Shown here: piece by piece, positions 1 to 11,872 of the stretch
How positions within the stretch are numbered: position 1 is the stretch's first letter
Layout: every line of letters starts with the position of its first letter
NCBI GenBank assembly: GCA_029204225.1
Contig: CM055095.1
Location: 68,841,039-68,905,038, forward strand
Origin: Diphasiastrum complanatum
Taxonomy: Eukaryota; Streptophyta; Lycopodiopsida; Lycopodiales; Lycopodiaceae
Length of the DNA: 64,000 bases
Direction: 5' to 3'
Made by a program: the position numbers and the translations under genes
The notes under the pieces: generated by a model
Told to the model about the DNA's origin: nothing
What the model saw: only the letters and a program-made list of their open reading frames with translations
The model's database searches: none

Positions 1-718
1 CCAGTATTTGATGGCCGTATGGCCTGGTTTGTGGCAGTGATCGCAGGAAGAAGATTGTTGATTCGAGGACTTCATCTTTTCGAATCTTGGCTTGTTCTTG
101 TTCTTCCTCTTTCCTTTCGTGAAGAGAGCTCTCTCTTGATCACTGCTTCCCTCTCCTTCATCTCTCATCAGTGACAAGACTGATTGCTTTGTCGAATGTC
201 CTATCTGGTAGACTCAGTATGAGCATTCTCAGCGACTGATAGGGCGTCGGTAGAGATTTCATGAAGTACATCAACTGATGTGGTGCTAGGACCTGGTGCT
301 CCTGTCCTTATGCAGCGAGTTGAGTGAAGATCGTTCTGATCTTCTCAATGTGCTAATCCAACTGGTTGTCATCCCACCATATGGATTGCAGTTGATTGTG
401 AAGGTGCATGACTGAAGCTGTAGTCCTCACTTCATACTTCTGCTTTAATCTTTCCCATGCTGCATGGCTGCTTTCGAGTCTTCAATCTGCATGAGTAGAT
501 CTTCATTTATGGATGAAATGATGATTGCCATTGCGCGCTCATCTTTTCTGATCCACTCTGCTCTCCTCAAATCTCCCTCTGGAGGCTGCACCTCTGAGAG
601 CTTGGTCACTGACCAGATGCCTTCGCCCTTCAGAAGCGTTTTGATTTTGAATTTTCAGATTCTGTAATTAGTGCCATCAAGGCTGATTGCCACTCTTGTC
701 TGGATTGTTATAGCCATA
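1..718 (-). pseudogene. Ty1/copia gag, 5' part, cut by window edge
   Basis: Read on the minus strand, an ATG at 718-716 opens a copia Gag: a DGTNYRIWKF-like start (the Trp codon is now TGA), then a KGEGIWSV segment and a helix-rich middle domain. A zinc knuckle CDHCHKPGHTAIKY lies near position 4-45, with its last Cys replaced by Tyr. Gag coats retrotransposon RNA and builds the cytoplasmic particle. Several in-frame stops interrupt it, so it is not functional. It lies just downstream of a primer-binding site (771-782) and an LTR (783-1552). The rest of the element is outside the window. Confidence 0.8.
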
Positions 719-770
719 TTGTGTTGTCTAGTAGAATCACTGCTGGGATATCAGTAGTGATAACCTATCA

Positions 771-782
771 GCTCTGATACCA
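771..782 (-). promoter_or_regulatory. Copia primer-binding site (tRNA-iMet type)
   Basis: GCTCTGATACCA here is the reverse complement of TGGTATCAGAGC, the usual copia minus-strand primer site. It directly abuts the LTR that begins at 783, which fixes the element's orientation as minus. Confidence 0.85.
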
Positions 783-1552
783 TGTCGCAAAAGCGAGACT
801 GTTTCGTTTTCGTCTTATGTCTTCTTAGTTGCGAACGATTTTGTGTCTTTGAATTTTCTTTTTTGCGGAAGCCTTTACAGGATCCTAGACACTCGACTAC
901 ACATCATAGAACATATTTTATTCTAGCAATCAAGACACACAGCGCAAGACAAAGAGATGCACGAGAATAGAGCAACTGTATAATTTTAGAGCAAGATTGT
1001 CAGTGTCTCGCTCGTTGGTAGAGTGACACTCTGCTCTTCCGCTGTTTTTTGCTCGTTGGCAGACTTTCATACACAACTCTAGTATTTTTACCTTTCTTCC
1101 CTACTCGCTACGTCTCTCTCTATCTCTTACAGATCTATCCACCCAGATGCTCATTATGATCCAGAAACGATAGTTTATACCTCCACTGTGTGGAGTTTAC
1201 AAGACGGCTAATTGTAGAATCACAAGACTAGTTAACGCTAATCAACTAGCTAGTTAGTCTTCGTTGTTGCCATTCGTTTCAGCTAGGCGTGAAGTCTACG
1301 ACTCCAAGCCCATTGAGCTTCCAGCTGGCAGCGTGAAAGATTTCTCTTCATTTGTTTCGTAATCTCTCGTTTGCTTTCGTTCTTTTCGTTTCTTTCTTAG
1401 TTTCTCCTTTTGCGTCCCTTTGTGGTTTGCGGTCCTGGAGGTGTGTTAACGATTCACGAATAATTCACGAATCGTTCATGCTTTGAGTCAAGGGACGTTG
1501 ACTGTCGCGAATTGTTCTCATTCGACCTTCGTTTCTTTTTCGTGCTGCGACA
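783..1552 (-). repeat. LTR of minus-strand copia element
   Basis: Bounded by TGTCGC at the left and GCGACA at the right, a perfect 6-bp terminal inverted repeat, and adjoining the primer site. About 770 bp. It contains no ORF of note. To its right (from 1553) the RT region of a different copia element resumes, so this LTR marks the edge of a nested insertion. The second LTR lies outside the window. Confidence 0.7.
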
Positions 1553-1599
1553 AAGTTGCAAGAGTTCACCATTTTTGACAATGCACTAGAAGTAGGAAG

Positions 1600-3830
1600 T
1601 TTTCGCTGTGATTTATCCATCTTATTTCCGTCAGAATTTAGAAATTATCATTTGTTTAGCATCCTTAACCAAATTGGTATTGTTGCTGAGAAAGCCACGT
1701 ATCATCCACGTATAAGGTGATGATAATGAAGGATTTCTATACCGACTTGGAATAGACGTTGCAATCAGCAGTGCTTGGATGGAAATCCTGTTGGATGAGG
1801 AATGTGTTGATTCTCAAAAACCAAGCTCTGGCAGACTATTTCAAGTCGTAAAGTGTTGTATGGAGTTTACAAACATGATTCGTCATACCTTCCAGAACAT
1901 ATCCTTCGAACTGGATCATGTAGATGTCTTCTTCAATAACTCCATTCAGATAAGCTGTTTGTACATCAAAATGATGCACTTCAAGGTCGGCTACTGCAGC
2001 ATATGATAGGAGGGCTCGGATCGATGAATGCTTGACTACTGAACTGAAAGTCTCATTGTAGTCAACATTGGAAATCTGAGTAAATCGTCATGCTACCAGT
2101 CTTGACTTCCTTCTATCAATCGTTCCATTAGCATTGTACTTGATCTCAAAGATCCATTTGCAATCGATGATATTGTAGCCAATAGGAGCTTCGACTAATT
2201 ACCACGTCTGGTTCTTGATTAGAGAGGAATACTCTTTGTCCATGGCTTTTCTCCAGAGATCAGAGTCTAGTTGGCGAAGTGCCTCTTTGACTATTGTCAG
2301 TTCCTGTATCAAAAGACAGACAGACTCAGGAGTATACCTTGTGGGATGTGTGTGCACTCGGCTTGATCTTCTTGGAAGAATTGACTGATAAACCACTCCT
2401 AGGACTTGTCGCTGGATAGCAACAACATCTTCATCTGACTCGTTGTCGAGTAGTAAATCAATGATGGACATGCTTGAGCTTGAAGCTCAAATTGGCGTGT
2501 CAATGGTAGGCATTGAAGGTTCTCTTGGAACGATGTCTTTGTCTTTGATGACGATGAACTGATCCTCGATAAAGACTGTATCCCGGCTGAACAAATTTGT
2601 TGGGTATTGAGATCGTACAACTCGTATGTGTTGTCAGATGAAGTATAACCAATCAGGATGGTCTTGAGACCTTGGAAGTCAAATTTTTTCTTCGTCTCTT
2701 TCGGGATCTACGTGTAGGCAATGCATCTGAATACTCGTAGGTTCTTCATAGAAGGCTTAGAGCTATCCACACCTCATGGGGTGTTCTGCCTGAGAGGGCC
2801 TTGGTTGAACATCTGTTCTGGACGTAAGCTACAGTGGAGATAGCTTCGGCTTAGAAGCTCTTGGGCAGTGATGCATGCGCCATCATACATTTAGCTGATT
2901 CAACCAGAGTACGATTCTTCTTCTCGGCCAAGACATCTGATTGAGGAGAGGATTGCTGCTCAATGTCTTGGCTTTGGTAGTACTCCTTAAATTTGGTAGA
3001 AATGTACTCTCCACCATTGTCAGACCTCAAGGCTTTGATTGCTATCTCAGTCTCTTTTTCTGCATGCTCCTTGAAGATTCTAAAGCAATTAAAAACTTCT
3101 GATTTCTTCTTGATAAAATACACCATAGTTCTTCTGGAGAATTCATCAATAAAAGTTATGAAATACTTTGCATCCTTCAGAGAAGGATTCTGTATCGGAC
3201 CACAAATGACTGAATGTACGACGTCTAGAAATCCTCTAGCAGTATGCTGATGGCTTGATCTAAATGGTTTCCTAGTCTGTTTACCAACTAAACAGTCTTG
3301 ACAGACAGGTAATTCGACTTTTCAAGATAGTCTAGATCAAGAACAATAGAATGTTTAGACATTTGTTGTACAGAAGCATGACTCAAGTGACCAAGTCTAT
3401 AATGCCAAAGTAGACATTTATTTGCTTGAATAGAAGTACTGAGCACCTGACTAGAGACATAAAAGCAATGAGTCAATCTATAGAAGTATCCATGTCTCTT
3501 TTCGAGTGCTAGAATCTTGTTTGTCCTATCACCTACTTTGCAATGATCACATTCGAATTCTACTTTATGTCCTAGATCTGTGATTCTGCTTACAGAGAGC
3601 AGATTTGTAGACATATTGGATACATATAGGACTTTAGAAAGTAGCTTAGGCTGATCATTTGCAAAGCTTAATCTTATAGTACCTTCACCTTTAATAGCCT
3701 ATGTGCTATTGTCACCAAGGTGAACATATTTTTGGTACTATCGGGTGTATAGGACTCGAAACAGCCAATGAGACTTAGTGACACCAAAATCCAGGAACCA
3801 AGAACTGTCATTGAATGCTCCTTAATGGCT
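1600..3830 (-). pseudogene. Copia A pol: protease, integrase, RT
   Basis: The minus strand holds, in order, a degraded aspartic protease (around 3614-3830, WFLDFG in place of the D-S/T-G triad), and a GAG-pre-integrase region (LLWHYRLGHLS, 3288-3614). An integrase core with LRSDNGGEY follows (2851-3126), then the RT start (DLWRKAMDKEYSSL, around 2240). Next come an RT palm segment ending in the catalytic YVDD (1701-1712) and a short stretch of the RT thumb. Integrase joins cDNA to the genome; RT copies the RNA. Stops and frame changes show this copy is dead, and RNase H is missing because of the insertion at 1552/1553. Confidence 0.8.
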
Positions 3831-3929
3831 GGTCATGAAACCATCATGATCCGCTTCTTGAATGGGTAGTGGAACTTCTGTAGCTGCATTGGCCACTTGA
3901 TTTGACTGTCCCTTGTTGTTGTTCTTTGT

Positions 3930-4600
3930 TTATAGTATCCGACAGTCTTGAATCTCGTGGTTGTTTCTCTTGCAGTATCTACAGAACAACTTCTTCTTAT
4001 CGGCTGAGGAATTGGAGGCTTCGTTCCTCTATGTGTCTTTTTGCAACAACATTGCAATGACAGTCACTCTTGAAAGAGTCAACTCTGAATGCGTTGTGAT
4101 AATCATCACCCAGCTATCGCATGAGCTTGGCAAGCTTGTAAGCAATTGCATTACTGTGTCTTCATTGTCTATGATAAATCTGACAGCGGTCATTTGCTTC
4201 AGCAGGTTCTTGAACTGATTGATGTGATTCTGTAGGGAATCACCATTTGTCATCTTGAGGGAGTCAAATTTCTTCCCGAGATGTAGCTTCTTGGAAGCTA
4301 TATCTCGCACTTTGTAGAATGTGCTCAAGATGTCCTAGACTTCTTTGGATGTCTAAGCTTCGAACAAATGGCCAATTTGAGTATCCAAAATGTTGAGAAT
4401 GATCAGCGCAAGTGCTTGCCATCCTTCAGCTTCCATCTGGAGATTGCTACGTCGTCAACTTTAGGTATTCCCTCTGAACTTGTAATAACATCATACAACT
4501 CTTTAGCCATTAGCACAGTTCTCATCTTAAATTTCCACATATGGTAATTAGCTCCATCAAGCTTGTCCATGATAGGACTGGCTTTCCCTTGGGAATCCAT
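3930..4600 (-). pseudogene. Copia A gag with CCHC zinc knuckle
   Basis: Starts at an ATG (4600-4598) with KLDGANYHMWKFKMRTVL, the typical copia Gag opening. It continues through a middle domain (4029-4328) with a typical NHINQFKNLLKQM helix, and then a zinc knuckle at 3942-3985: CRYCKRNNHEIQDC, which keeps the CX2CX4HX4C spacing. Gag packages retrotransposon RNA. A frame change lies near 4330-4400 and another near 4030, with a stop soon after the knuckle. Confidence 0.8.
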
Positions 4601-4791
4601 GTGGAAGATTAGTCTAGGTGATAGGAGAAACTATCAATGACTTAAGTATGAAAATTCGGTGCTAAATTACAGAACAAGAAGACAATCACTCTATCGGCTA
4701 GTAGAGTCTTGTTTCTGTGGAAGCTTATCATGCTATAGAAATAGCTTTAAATATAACCGCTTAAAGAATCAGATTGGTTCTAATATCTTTG

Positions 4792-4803
4792 GCTCTAATA
4801 CCA
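4792..4803 (-). promoter_or_regulatory. Degenerate copia primer-binding site
   Basis: GCTCTAATACCA, one change from the complement of TGGTATCAGAGC, immediately left of the LTR that begins at 4804. Confidence 0.7.
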
Positions 4804-5163
4804 TGTCAGAGAAATTGGAGGAAACGATAGATCGGTCCCCTTCAATACTCTCGGTGCGTGCACTACTGGTAACTTAGTAGGCAAACACAAGAACATAATA
4901 ATTTTAAAGCTTCTAATGTGCGGTGGTAGTGGAAGCGATGAGCAGACAACCAAACAAATCAATTAGATAGTCAGATAGAACATGGAAAAGCATTACAGTA
5001 TTGACACAAATCTGAACGCAGAACCAAACAAAGTTGTAATCAGATTAAGTATAATGAAATATACAAGTCAATAGTGCAGTTGAGCACAAAACAATAGTAG
5101 ACGTAACCGTGTGCATCACAAAGCTAATCACAATCTATGAAGGTTATGAACCTATTACTGACA
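4804..5163 (-). repeat. 5' LTR of copia A
   Basis: 360 bp bounded by TGTCAG and CTGACA, a perfect 6-bp terminal inverted repeat, directly right of the primer site. The partner LTR is not in the window, so target duplication cannot be tested. Confidence 0.7.
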
Positions 5164-6300
5164 ATCTGTCTGAAAAGCGAAATCAATGTGTGAAAGCATC
5201 TACAATGTCTGTCTCACATGTTACAAATCATGCTTCGTTCTCTATCTGTGAATACTGAAAAAGTTATTCACTATACACAAATTTTACAGGTGTGCAGATG
5301 AAGAAGGTACAAAAGTGGTTGTGCCATCTGTAGGAGATCGTGGGTGGCTGTTGTCATTGTCAAATTTGATTGCACAACGCATAGAACAAGCGTGAGGAGG
5401 CCACAATGTCGGGCTTCGCTAAAATTGACGCTAGTGAAAATGCAAAAATTGTGACATTTTGTCAAATTTTTTGCCTGTCATAAATTGCAAGTAAAAAATG
5501 CAGACTGTTGCATTGTCACATTTTTCGCCTATCATAAATTGCATGTAAAAATGTAGACTGTTACATTGTCGCATTTTTTGTCTGTCATAAATTGCGTGTA
5601 AAAATGCAGAGTTACATTTTTTGCCTATTTAAATTTACTTGTATTTATGCAAACTGTGCAATTGTAGCTTTTCTAGAAGTGCTGCAAAACACTTAGTTGC
5701 TCAGGATGGCCTGAAGGTGAAAAGACGACAGTGTCGGATTTTTCAACGACAGTGTCAGGCTTTTTCGCTTGTGAAAATTCCTGAGTAAAAATGCAGATTG
5801 TAGTGACAAACAGTTCAAATATGCAGACTATGGGACACACAAGTAAAAATGCAACAACATGAATGGAGACAAATTAACATAGGATCTAGGAGAGTAGAGG
5901 AGATAAATCCAACACAAACATGCATAGATGACCATAAAGCCATTCATAGATACGACCAATGAACACTATTGGACCCATGATGGCTATTTATTAGAATGCA
6001 TCCACAATCCTATTATCCATGCCACTACAAAACTACTGAATAACTTTCTAATGGTTGGCAAACTTAGGAAGAAGTGCATCTCTTCTTAGATCCTGCATTG
6101 CATAGTAGAATCCAACTACAAGTTAGGATCCGGACTATTAGAACCCTATAATTGGTTCAAGATGGTACTTGGTGAGCTTAAGCAGGCCATTAAAAGCAAT
6201 ACCAAGCAATAGTTTGTGGCTGACCCACTTTTGTCCTTCTTTTCTGTCTCCTACCTCAATAATAGGATTCATGGTTTGTTCCTAACACCGTATTTATCTA
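5164..6300. other. Non-coding stretch with a 53-54 bp minisatellite
   Basis: No convincing gene. It contains the tandem repeat listed at 5473-5650 and many scattered copies of short words such as TGCAGACTGT, GTCGCATTTTT and their complements. The same words recur near 8470-8960 and 32490-32700, so this is probably old LTR or satellite-derived sequence. Confidence 0.5.
5473..5650. repeat. 53-54 bp tandem repeat, about 3.3 copies
   Basis: Units begin at 5473, 5527, 5580 and 5633. Each has the form G(C/T)CT(G/A)TCATAAATTGC, then GTAAAAATG, then a short run to a CATTTTT tract. The copies differ by a few bases. The last unit breaks off after about 15 bp. Confidence 0.8.
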
Positions 6301-6301
6301 T

Positions 6302-7745
6302 GTATGAAGACACATATGTCGAGTCCTCGCAATAGGCTTCTAGTTCTCATAGTGATCGATTGTGTACACAACGAAGTCGTCATTCTTGACTCGCCTCCTG
6401 CGGCCCGACATCGTACTAAGCAAACATCTTCAGCTACGCTACCACCCCCTGCTGCAATTCGCACTGAACTACCCATCCTCCGAATCCACCTCCGCTTCCT
6501 CACAGGGACAGTTTGTGACCATTGGAGCCACCATTCCAATAAGAACTACCCAAGCCGCCTCATCCTACAAACTCAAGCAATTTCACCAAACACCCAGGCT
6601 TTCATGGACATATTTGATGATTTCAATTCCTTAGGCCAGATGAAATTTTTGAGATGCCCAAGAGCCTAGGGCCCTTTGATCCCCAATCCCCTGGAAAAGG
6701 ATTCGAACATTCCATGATAGTTCTACCATTGTTTATTTATCATTTTAGACTAATCGGCAAGATCAAGCCGAAGTAGCACCAGATACCATTAGGGTCGCCC
6801 ATGTTGTTCAATCACCAAAGCAATTTGATGCCACCATATCTGATGGTTTTGAAGAAGATGATGTGTTCGAGGAAGAAGATACACAGCCAAAACCTCAAGG
6901 CAACCCAACTCAAGCTTCTGGATCAGGATTACCAGGCTTGCTGCTACTACCACACCAACCATGGATTCTGGTGATGCATTGAGTTTAGTCACTAACCTTA
7001 CACAAGTGACCTATACCATCTTAGATGAAAAGAAAGACATGAAAAATGCATATCAAGACCAAGTGGACAAAGCTGTCCAAGACGCCAAAAACAATAGGTG
7101 TTGTTGATTGTTGGTCAATTGGATATGGCTGAGCTTGAATGAGAGTGCCTACAAGGTAAATTGGATGTGAGCACTCTTGAACACGACTCTTACCTCCAGA
7201 CACAAATACCTGACCGTCTAGTTTCACGGGAAGAGATCATATACATGTTCATGAAGGTTGAAACCTACCAAACTTTATTGGTAGGATTTCAATAAAAATT
7301 TGATAAACTCAAATGTACGACAACAACTGAGCTGGCAAAGGCAAAAGCAATCATTAAAGATTATGAAAAGACAATCGCTCAAGTTTTGGAAGCCTAGCCT
7401 CAAATTTCATTTTCCAAGATGCTACAGTTCTCGCCTCAGCACCAAGATCAAGGAGGCTTGGATACAAGTTTGTACAGATGAGAAATACAAGACATACCAG
7501 ATGACCAAACCATGGAAGAAGGTCCGTCAACTTCAAGGCCCAGGCCATTGTTTCAGAAACCAATCACCATCGAGGACCAGATTCAAGCGTTTCTACAACA
7601 ACATCCGCATGAGTCCTCGAGAGGTGGATGGGTGATTAAATTCAAGACCTCTAAGATAGAGGAGGGAAAGGAATTGGACAAGCTACCAGCATTGGGAGAG
7701 CAGCCGACATGGAGAACAATAGTTTTTTAGAAGACTCCGAATTCT
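6302..7745 (+). pseudogene. Degenerate coding-like region, family not recognised
   Basis: Several overlapping short plus-strand frames, some proline/serine-rich (6302-6669), are followed by an acidic stretch with FEEDDVFEEEDTQPKP near 6845-6890 and a last piece at 7512-7730. Codon-like quality comes and goes between stops and frame changes. A Gag-like or other low-complexity retroelement protein would fit the context, but I see no zinc knuckle, protease or RT motif. I do not assign a function. Confidence 0.3.
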
Positions 7746-7805
7746 ATTAGGAGTTATGTTGCCAACCCTCGTCAATTGTGGGTAGATCCCTATTATTTGT
7801 CAATG

Positions 7806-8290
7806 TTCTGCACAAAACTTTGTGTCCATCCAAGCTTAGTGCCTTAGTGAAAACATCAGTTGTCATTAGAGGAGTTTTGAGCTCCAAAAGGAACTTATAA
7901 GAATTTGTACAAAGATCCCTTTTGTATTATCAAAATATTATAACACTATTTTCAACTAATACCTTTGACTTGCCATAATTTTTTAATCGTAGCTTGGAAG
8001 TACATCATGTAAGATATCATTGGAAAGTGCTTGTAAACCTTGACCTTCAAACTTAGTTCTGCACAAAACTTTATGTCCATCCAAGCTTAGTGCCTTGGCA
8101 AAAACATCAGTTGTCATTAGGAAAGTTTTGAGCTCCAAAAGGACCTTATAAGAATTCGTGCAAAGGTCCATTTTGTATTATTAAAATATTATAACACTAT
8201 TTTCAACTAATACCTTTGACTTGCCATAATGTTTTAATCGTAACTTAGAAGTACACATCATGTAAGATATCATTGGAAAGCGCTTTCCAA
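7806..8290. repeat. Tandem duplication, about 251 bp unit
   Basis: The words TTCTGCACAAAACTTT, CATCCAAGCTTAGTGCCTT and CTAATACCTTTGACTTGCC occur in the same order at 7806 and again at 8057, a period of 251 bp. The copies are about nine-tenths alike by eye. No gene is evident inside. Flanking text around 8300-8420 (AAGTTACGTTACGTAGATTTC) resembles sequence near 56425-56480, so the block belongs to a dispersed family. Confidence 0.8.
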
Positions 8291-8655
8291 CAAACCAAAC
8301 TCCGCTAAAATCGGACTTAAAGTTATGCCATTTTTTTTTCTCAAAAAGTTACGTTACGTAGATTTCAAGTTTGAGTGTTTTGATTGGTCCATGTGAAGAA
8401 ACTAAGAGTTTCTATCTTTCAAAGCCTTCGAATTTTTACTTACTTTTTCCTTTGCTGTTTTAGGCAACTATGCATTTTAAACTATGTTTTGCACAGTCTG
8501 CATTTTTGAACTGTTTTGTCGCATAGTTTGCATTTTTGGGTCATGAGAAAAATTCATTCATAGGTCTAAAACACTTAGAAAATAACTCTGGCAACTTTTC
8601 TCGACATTGTCGCATTTTTAGGCCTATTGTCGGCATTTTGGCCTTTCGGGAAAAT

Positions 8656-8930
8656 GTGAGACTTGCCCTTAGAAAAGCGACACTCGCCCTTAGAAATGCA
8701 ACACTGCTCTTAAAAGTGGTTTTTGCCCTAAAGTCGGCTTTTTTGTCCTTTGGAAAAAAACAACTCCAAATGCCTTAGAAATGTTTTTTCAGCCAACTGT
8801 CAAATTTTTCACCTTTCGGAAAAAAGCGACACCTGCCCTTGAAAAAGCGACACCTACCCTTGAAAAAGCGACACCTGCCCTTGAAAAGGCGACACCTACC
8901 CTTGAAAAAGTGACACTTGTCCTTAAAATC
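8656..8930. repeat. 21-bp minisatellite
   Basis: Five units of the type GCGACACCTGCCCTTGAAAAA run at 8826, 8847, 8868, 8889 and 8910. Looser relatives (CGACACTCGCCCTTAGAAA) begin near 8656. The 21-bp period would keep a reading frame, but no long ORF covers it. Confidence 0.8.
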
Positions 8931-9049
8931 ACAAAAGTGTCTTTTTAGCAAAATGCGAAGGTCTGCAGCGTGAAGACAAGGTGTAACGGGCAGAAGGCAA
9001 CTAATGAACGGAGGACAGCGACGGGAAACTAGAATCAGTTTTGTTTAAG

Positions 9050-9584
9050 GCTAAGGCTTTTTCTTTTGATTAGATCTTTTAAACTTAATTAGTTCTCTGG
9101 ATTGATCGCATAAAAAAGAGATCACAGATACAAATATATATAGTCACGGATACATAATAGATAAAACTGTAAGAGTTTGATATAGCGTTGCATTACTCGT
9201 GAGAGAGAACACCTCTCTTGCACCAACACGCTGATCTGGGAAACAGACAATGCTCAAAAAAAACATTATATATTCAGTTCTGACAATAGAAATGATTTTC
9301 GCAATACTCTGTTCTGTAATGTGTATGATTTGCAATATTGGAATGCATGCTAGGAATAGATATCTTTCCGCTGTTGTTTTACTCAACATTATCTGTTGTG
9401 TACAAGTTTGATTTTATATCAGATCTGTAGTAGCGATCTGGGGCTTGGAAGAGAATTAGACTGCAATCAGTAGCAGTAGCTACTCTTGCCAAGTCGGCTC
9501 TATCCGACTTTCATCCTCGAGAAGTCCCATTAGCACTATCATAGCATTTCTAACATTTCACGGAGCATAGAGAGATTCCCATCA
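9050..9584 (+). repeat. Probable 5' LTR of copia B
   Basis: Sequence directly upstream of a plus-strand copia primer site, ending in CCCATCA at 9584. It holds AT-rich, TATA-like sequence (ATATATATAG near 9135). I could not fix the left boundary: no TGATGGG start is visible, so 9050 is only a guess. Confidence 0.4.
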
Positions 9585-9585
9585 G

Positions 9586-9597
9586 TGGTATCAGAGC
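9586..9597 (+). promoter_or_regulatory. Copia primer-binding site
   Basis: Exact TGGTATCAGAGC, the standard copia initiator-tRNA primer site. It lies 50-odd bases before the Gag start at 9650 and fixes the orientation of copia B as plus. Confidence 0.9.
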
Positions 9598-11805
9598 AAT
9601 GAGTTCTATCAGAGCCCGAAAAACTCTATCAGAGCTGTGTCTTTAGGCAATGGCATCCATCAGCATCATTCAATCAAAGATCTGCTTGATCCTTGACTCT
9701 TCAGGATCAAACTTCCTAGCATGGAAAGCGAAGACTTCTCTTATACTGAAAGGAGAAGGTCTATGGCCCTGGGTTGATGGCACAGAGAAAATGCCCACTA
9801 GCAAGGAGCTACGGGAATGGAGAGAAAGAAATGACAAGGCAGTAGCCATCCTATCTTCCTCCCTTAGAGACAGCTTGACACTTGATCTAGCCACACTTTT
9901 CAATGCAAGAGACATGTGGGACACCTTGCTGACCAGATTTCAAACGAAATCATGAAGCCAAATTATGCTTCTTGAAGATTAGCTGACCAATCTGAAATGG
10001 GATGGTAACACAGCCCTTGACTGCAACCAAAATCCTAGAAACAAGAAAGATCAGGGCAGACAGGAGAGCGACAATAGCTCATCCTACGTGGAGGAACTCG
10101 AGTCCTCCAAGATGGCTGAAGACAGAGCCAACAACGGCAAGAACACTTTCATCGACGACTTCAGCAAATTTGCAGCCGTGTACTTTATCCACAACAAGTC
10201 AGAGGCCCTGGACAAATTCACAGAGTTCGTGAATTGGGCTGAGAAATGGACTCACAAGAAGGTGAAGCAGCTGAGAACGTACAGAGTAGGAGAATACATC
10301 TCCAAACGCTTTGCAGAATATTGCACCAGCAAAGGCATACTTCACTTGAAGACTACAGCCTATACACCACAACACCATCTCAGCCTCTATGTTAGAGGAG
10401 TTCTGTGGATTTGGCAGAAAATCTCAAACATATGAGAAAGCTATCAGTTGTCTAGATAAGGACAAGTGGATTAAAATGATGGAAGATGAGATAAATTTCA
10501 TGGAGCAGAACAATGTCTGGGATCTGGAGCCATTACCAACAGACAGGAAGACTGTAAAGTGTAAATGGATTCTCAAATACAAGTATGGACCTAATGGCAA
10601 TGTATCAAAGTATAAGGCCAGTTTGGTAGCAAAAGGTTTCTCTCAGAAGTATGGTATTGACCATATTGAGACCTTTTCTCCAATCGTAAAGCATTCGTCC
10701 TTGCACCTACTATTTGCATATGCAACAACATACAATCTCAATATCCACATAGTGGATGAAAAGGCCGCCTTCCTACACGACGAGTTGAATGAGGAGGTCT
10801 ATATGGACCAACCACCAGCATTCATTTGCTCACACTTTTTCAACTACGTCTGTCGAATGCAAAGAAGCATATACGGACTGAAGTAGTCTGCAAGCAGTGG
10901 TATAAGAAGAAGGATCACACCTTCATATCCTTAGGATTTCAACCATTGATGGTCGACTACAATGTCTATACAAAGGTCAAGATGGAGAAATCATAATCAT
11001 TGCTGTCTACGTTGATGACACCTTGATTTTGTCCAGAACAGATGACCTGATTGCTCAGATAAAGCATGATATTTCACAGTATTTTGAAATATCAGACCTA
11101 GGGGAAGCAAGATGCTACCTAGGATTGCAGATTCATAGAGATCTTGACAAAGGAAAATTGTATATTCACTAGTCAAGATACATCTAGAAAATCATTGACG
11201 ATTTTCAGATGACAGATTGCAAGGGAGCTAATACGTCGATGGTGGCTGAAACAATCCTGACCAAGCAGGACTATCCGTAGGATGTAGAAGAGCAGGAAGC
11301 CATGTGGAACGTGCCCTATAGGAGGTTGATTGGATCACTCATATACTTGGCAGACGATACACGCCCTGACTTGCTTATGCAATTTTTAAAATGAGCCAGT
11401 TTAATATCAATCTAGGCCCTATGCATTAGAAGATAGCCAAAAAAATTCTGCAATAGCTTCAATAGACGAAGGATTATGGGTTGTGTTTCTCTCAGCATGA
11501 AAGATTCCAGATCAAATCCTACAGCGATGCAAGCTGGGCATCCCTGAAAGATGACTGCAAGAGCGTCTCAAGAGGATGCACAATAGTAGTCAAAGCAGCT
11601 ATGATATGGATCAGTAGGAAGCAGACCATAACTATGAAATCATCTTGTAAAGCAAAGTATGTTGCAGCAGCCAAGATTTCGAACGAGCTTACATGGCTCA
11701 AGCAGTTCCTTGACGAACTAGGAGAGAACTCCAATGAGCTGCTGCAACTGTTCATGACCAACAAAAGATCTCGGCCCTTTTCAACGGATTGCAAACTCAT
11801 CAAGA
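9598..11805 (+). pseudogene. Copia B gag-pol with internal deletions
   Basis: Gag begins at 9650 (MASISIIQSKICLIL, then FLAWKAKTSLILKGEGLWPW) and stops after about 100 codons. By 10130 the frame is already integrase core (TFIDDFSKFAAVYFIHNKSE), so the zinc knuckle, protease and pre-integrase parts are deleted. By 10430 it is RT (DKWIKMMEDEINFMEQNNVW), so the second half of integrase is also gone. RT keeps KCKWILKYKYGPNG, VKHSSLHLLFA and the catalytic YVDD (11008-11019). RNase H follows at 11481-11805 (YSDASWASLKDDCKSVSRGC). Many stops. Such internally deleted copies can move only if helped by a full element. Confidence 0.85.
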
Positions 11806-11872
11806 TAAAAAAAATTTATAATAAAAAGGAATGTGAGCTCCAATATAAAATTTGGATTAAAACATCAATTAG

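Larger units (their letters stand above)
1553..5163 (-). mobile_element. Ty1/copia retrotransposon 'A', decayed, minus strand
   Basis: From right to left it reads LTR (4804-5163), primer site (4792-4803), Gag, zinc knuckle, protease, integrase, reverse transcriptase. It is cut inside RT at 1553 by the insertion of another copia LTR. Order and motifs are those of Ty1/copia. Frames are broken many times. Its protease/GAG-pre-integrase region is close to that of the element at 23190-26697, with shared stretches such as RTNKILAL and LLWHYRLGHL, so both belong to one family. Confidence 0.85.

Noticed and set aside
5473-8930. CRISPR array
   Set aside because: Repeats are contiguous minisatellites without unique spacers, in a eukaryotic context.
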